Below, in pieces: positions 6,229 through 6,517 of a DNA stretch of 6,517 nucleotides; the stretch's first letter is position 1, and the number at the start of each line of letters is the position of its first letter. The stretch is taken from contig JAPYTU010000081.1 in the NCBI GenBank assembly GCA_029940715.1, forward strand, positions 1-6,517. Direction: 5' to 3'. A program made the position numbers and the translations under genes. Source of the DNA: Cytophagales bacterium. GTDB taxonomy: Bacteria; Bacteroidota; Bacteroidia; Cytophagales; MED-G16. Under the pieces are notes generated by a model. That model saw nothing but the letters and a program-made list of their open reading frames with translations, was not told the DNA's origin and ran no database searches.

Positions 6229-6289
6229 AAGGTTTTTTTGTTTAAAAAGTTGTAGATTAAATATTGATAAATTATTATTTCATATAACC

Positions 6290-6517
6290 ATGAAGGAGAT
6301 TATATTAGTTATTGGTTTTGGATTCTTATCAATTAAGATCCAAGCACAAGAATTAATTTCAAAATGGTCATTTGACCAATTCAAAAATGCTTTAGTTAGT
6401 GAAAACACAACTAATAAAACTGATCAATTAATAGGATTTTACGATTCAATTTCCGGCATTAAAGGAAATGCTATTTGGTTAGATGGATATACCAGTTACA
6501 TTAAAAGAGATAAATTT
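6290..6517 (+). CDS. Secreted protein with N-terminal LamG-like domain, C-terminus cut by window edge
   Basis: ATG at 6290 begins 76 codons that remain open to the right edge. Residues 1-20 (MKEIILVIGFGFLSIKIQAQ) form a Sec signal peptide likely cleaved after the QAQ. The next part has WSFDQ at 26-30, then DSISGIKGNAIWLDGYTSYI at 52-71. This is the opening strand pattern of concanavalin A-like LamG domains ('W-x-F-D ... G-x-A-x-x-L-D-G-x-x-S-x-I'). In Bacteroidota such domains commonly precede glycoside hydrolase or sulfatase modules of exported polysaccharide-active enzymes, so the missing part could be catalytic; this cannot be seen here. No Shine-Dalgarno precedes the start. The sequence AAGGAG at 6293-6298 lies inside the coding region. 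Confidence 0.75.
   Translation, partial: MKEIILVIGFGFLSIKIQAQELISKWSFDQFKNALVSENTTNKTDQLIGFYDSISGIKGNAIWLDGYTSYIKRDKF

Noticed and set aside
6293..6298. AAGGAG as a Shine-Dalgarno site
   Set aside because: It lies inside the coding sequence right after the ATG at 6290, with no in-frame ATG, GTG or TTG at a usable distance downstream. Other genes here also lack Shine-Dalgarno sites.

Overview
The window is strongly AT-rich (about 70% A+T by eye) and gene-dense. It most resembles a marine, flavobacteria-like member of the Bacteroidota. Three observations support this. No start codon has a convincing Shine-Dalgarno sequence, and most starts sit in A-rich leaders. Several products carry short lipoprotein signals ending in Ser-Cys, or a signal peptide ending in 'QAQ'. 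The truncated lipoprotein at the left edge has a 'MPDxSxITIETEED...WYxxNP' segment that I associate with flavobacterial lipoproteins. The assignment is an inference; the genes for the Rieske oxygenase, amidohydrolase and sulfatase are widespread families and do not fix the phylum.

Layout. Positions 1-536 (-) hold the N-terminal part of a lipoprotein with an in-frame 21-bp tandem repeat. It is divergent from a LOG-family nucleotide phosphoribohydrolase (620-1288, +). That gene converges, with 2 bp between stop codons, on a lipoprotein arylsulfatase (1291-2907, -). The sulfatase lies 67 bp downstream of a membrane-anchored amidohydrolase on the same strand (2975-4114, -), so the two may form a transcription unit. 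A 141-bp divergent promoter region separates the amidohydrolase from a Rieske non-heme iron oxygenase (4256-5248, +). An uncharacterised 220-aa lipoprotein (5346-6008, +) follows. The right edge carries a 55-aa two-helix membrane protein of the LiaF-N-terminal/DUF5668 type (6064-6228, +) and the start of a secreted LamG-like protein (6290-6517, +). No stretch above 300 bases lacks a gene.

The most notable signal is non-coding. A 42-bp element, 40/42 identical between its two copies, sits immediately 5' of both the Rieske gene (4216-4257) and the unknown lipoprotein gene (5292-5333). Each copy contains a perfect 8-bp inverted repeat. Such conservation next to otherwise unrelated AT-rich sequence suggests a shared promoter/operator or a mobile leader, and so links an intracellular oxygenase to an exported protein of unknown function. 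In the Rieske copy the element runs into the coding sequence, whose only plausible start is TTG.

Taken together, the central genes look like an accessory catabolic cluster: surface desulfation (sulfatase), a periplasmic or extracytoplasmic metal-dependent hydrolase or decarboxylase, a cytoplasmic Rieske oxygenase and an unknown surface lipoprotein. The substrate cannot be read from the sequence, and no reductase or ferredoxin partner for the oxygenase is present in the window.
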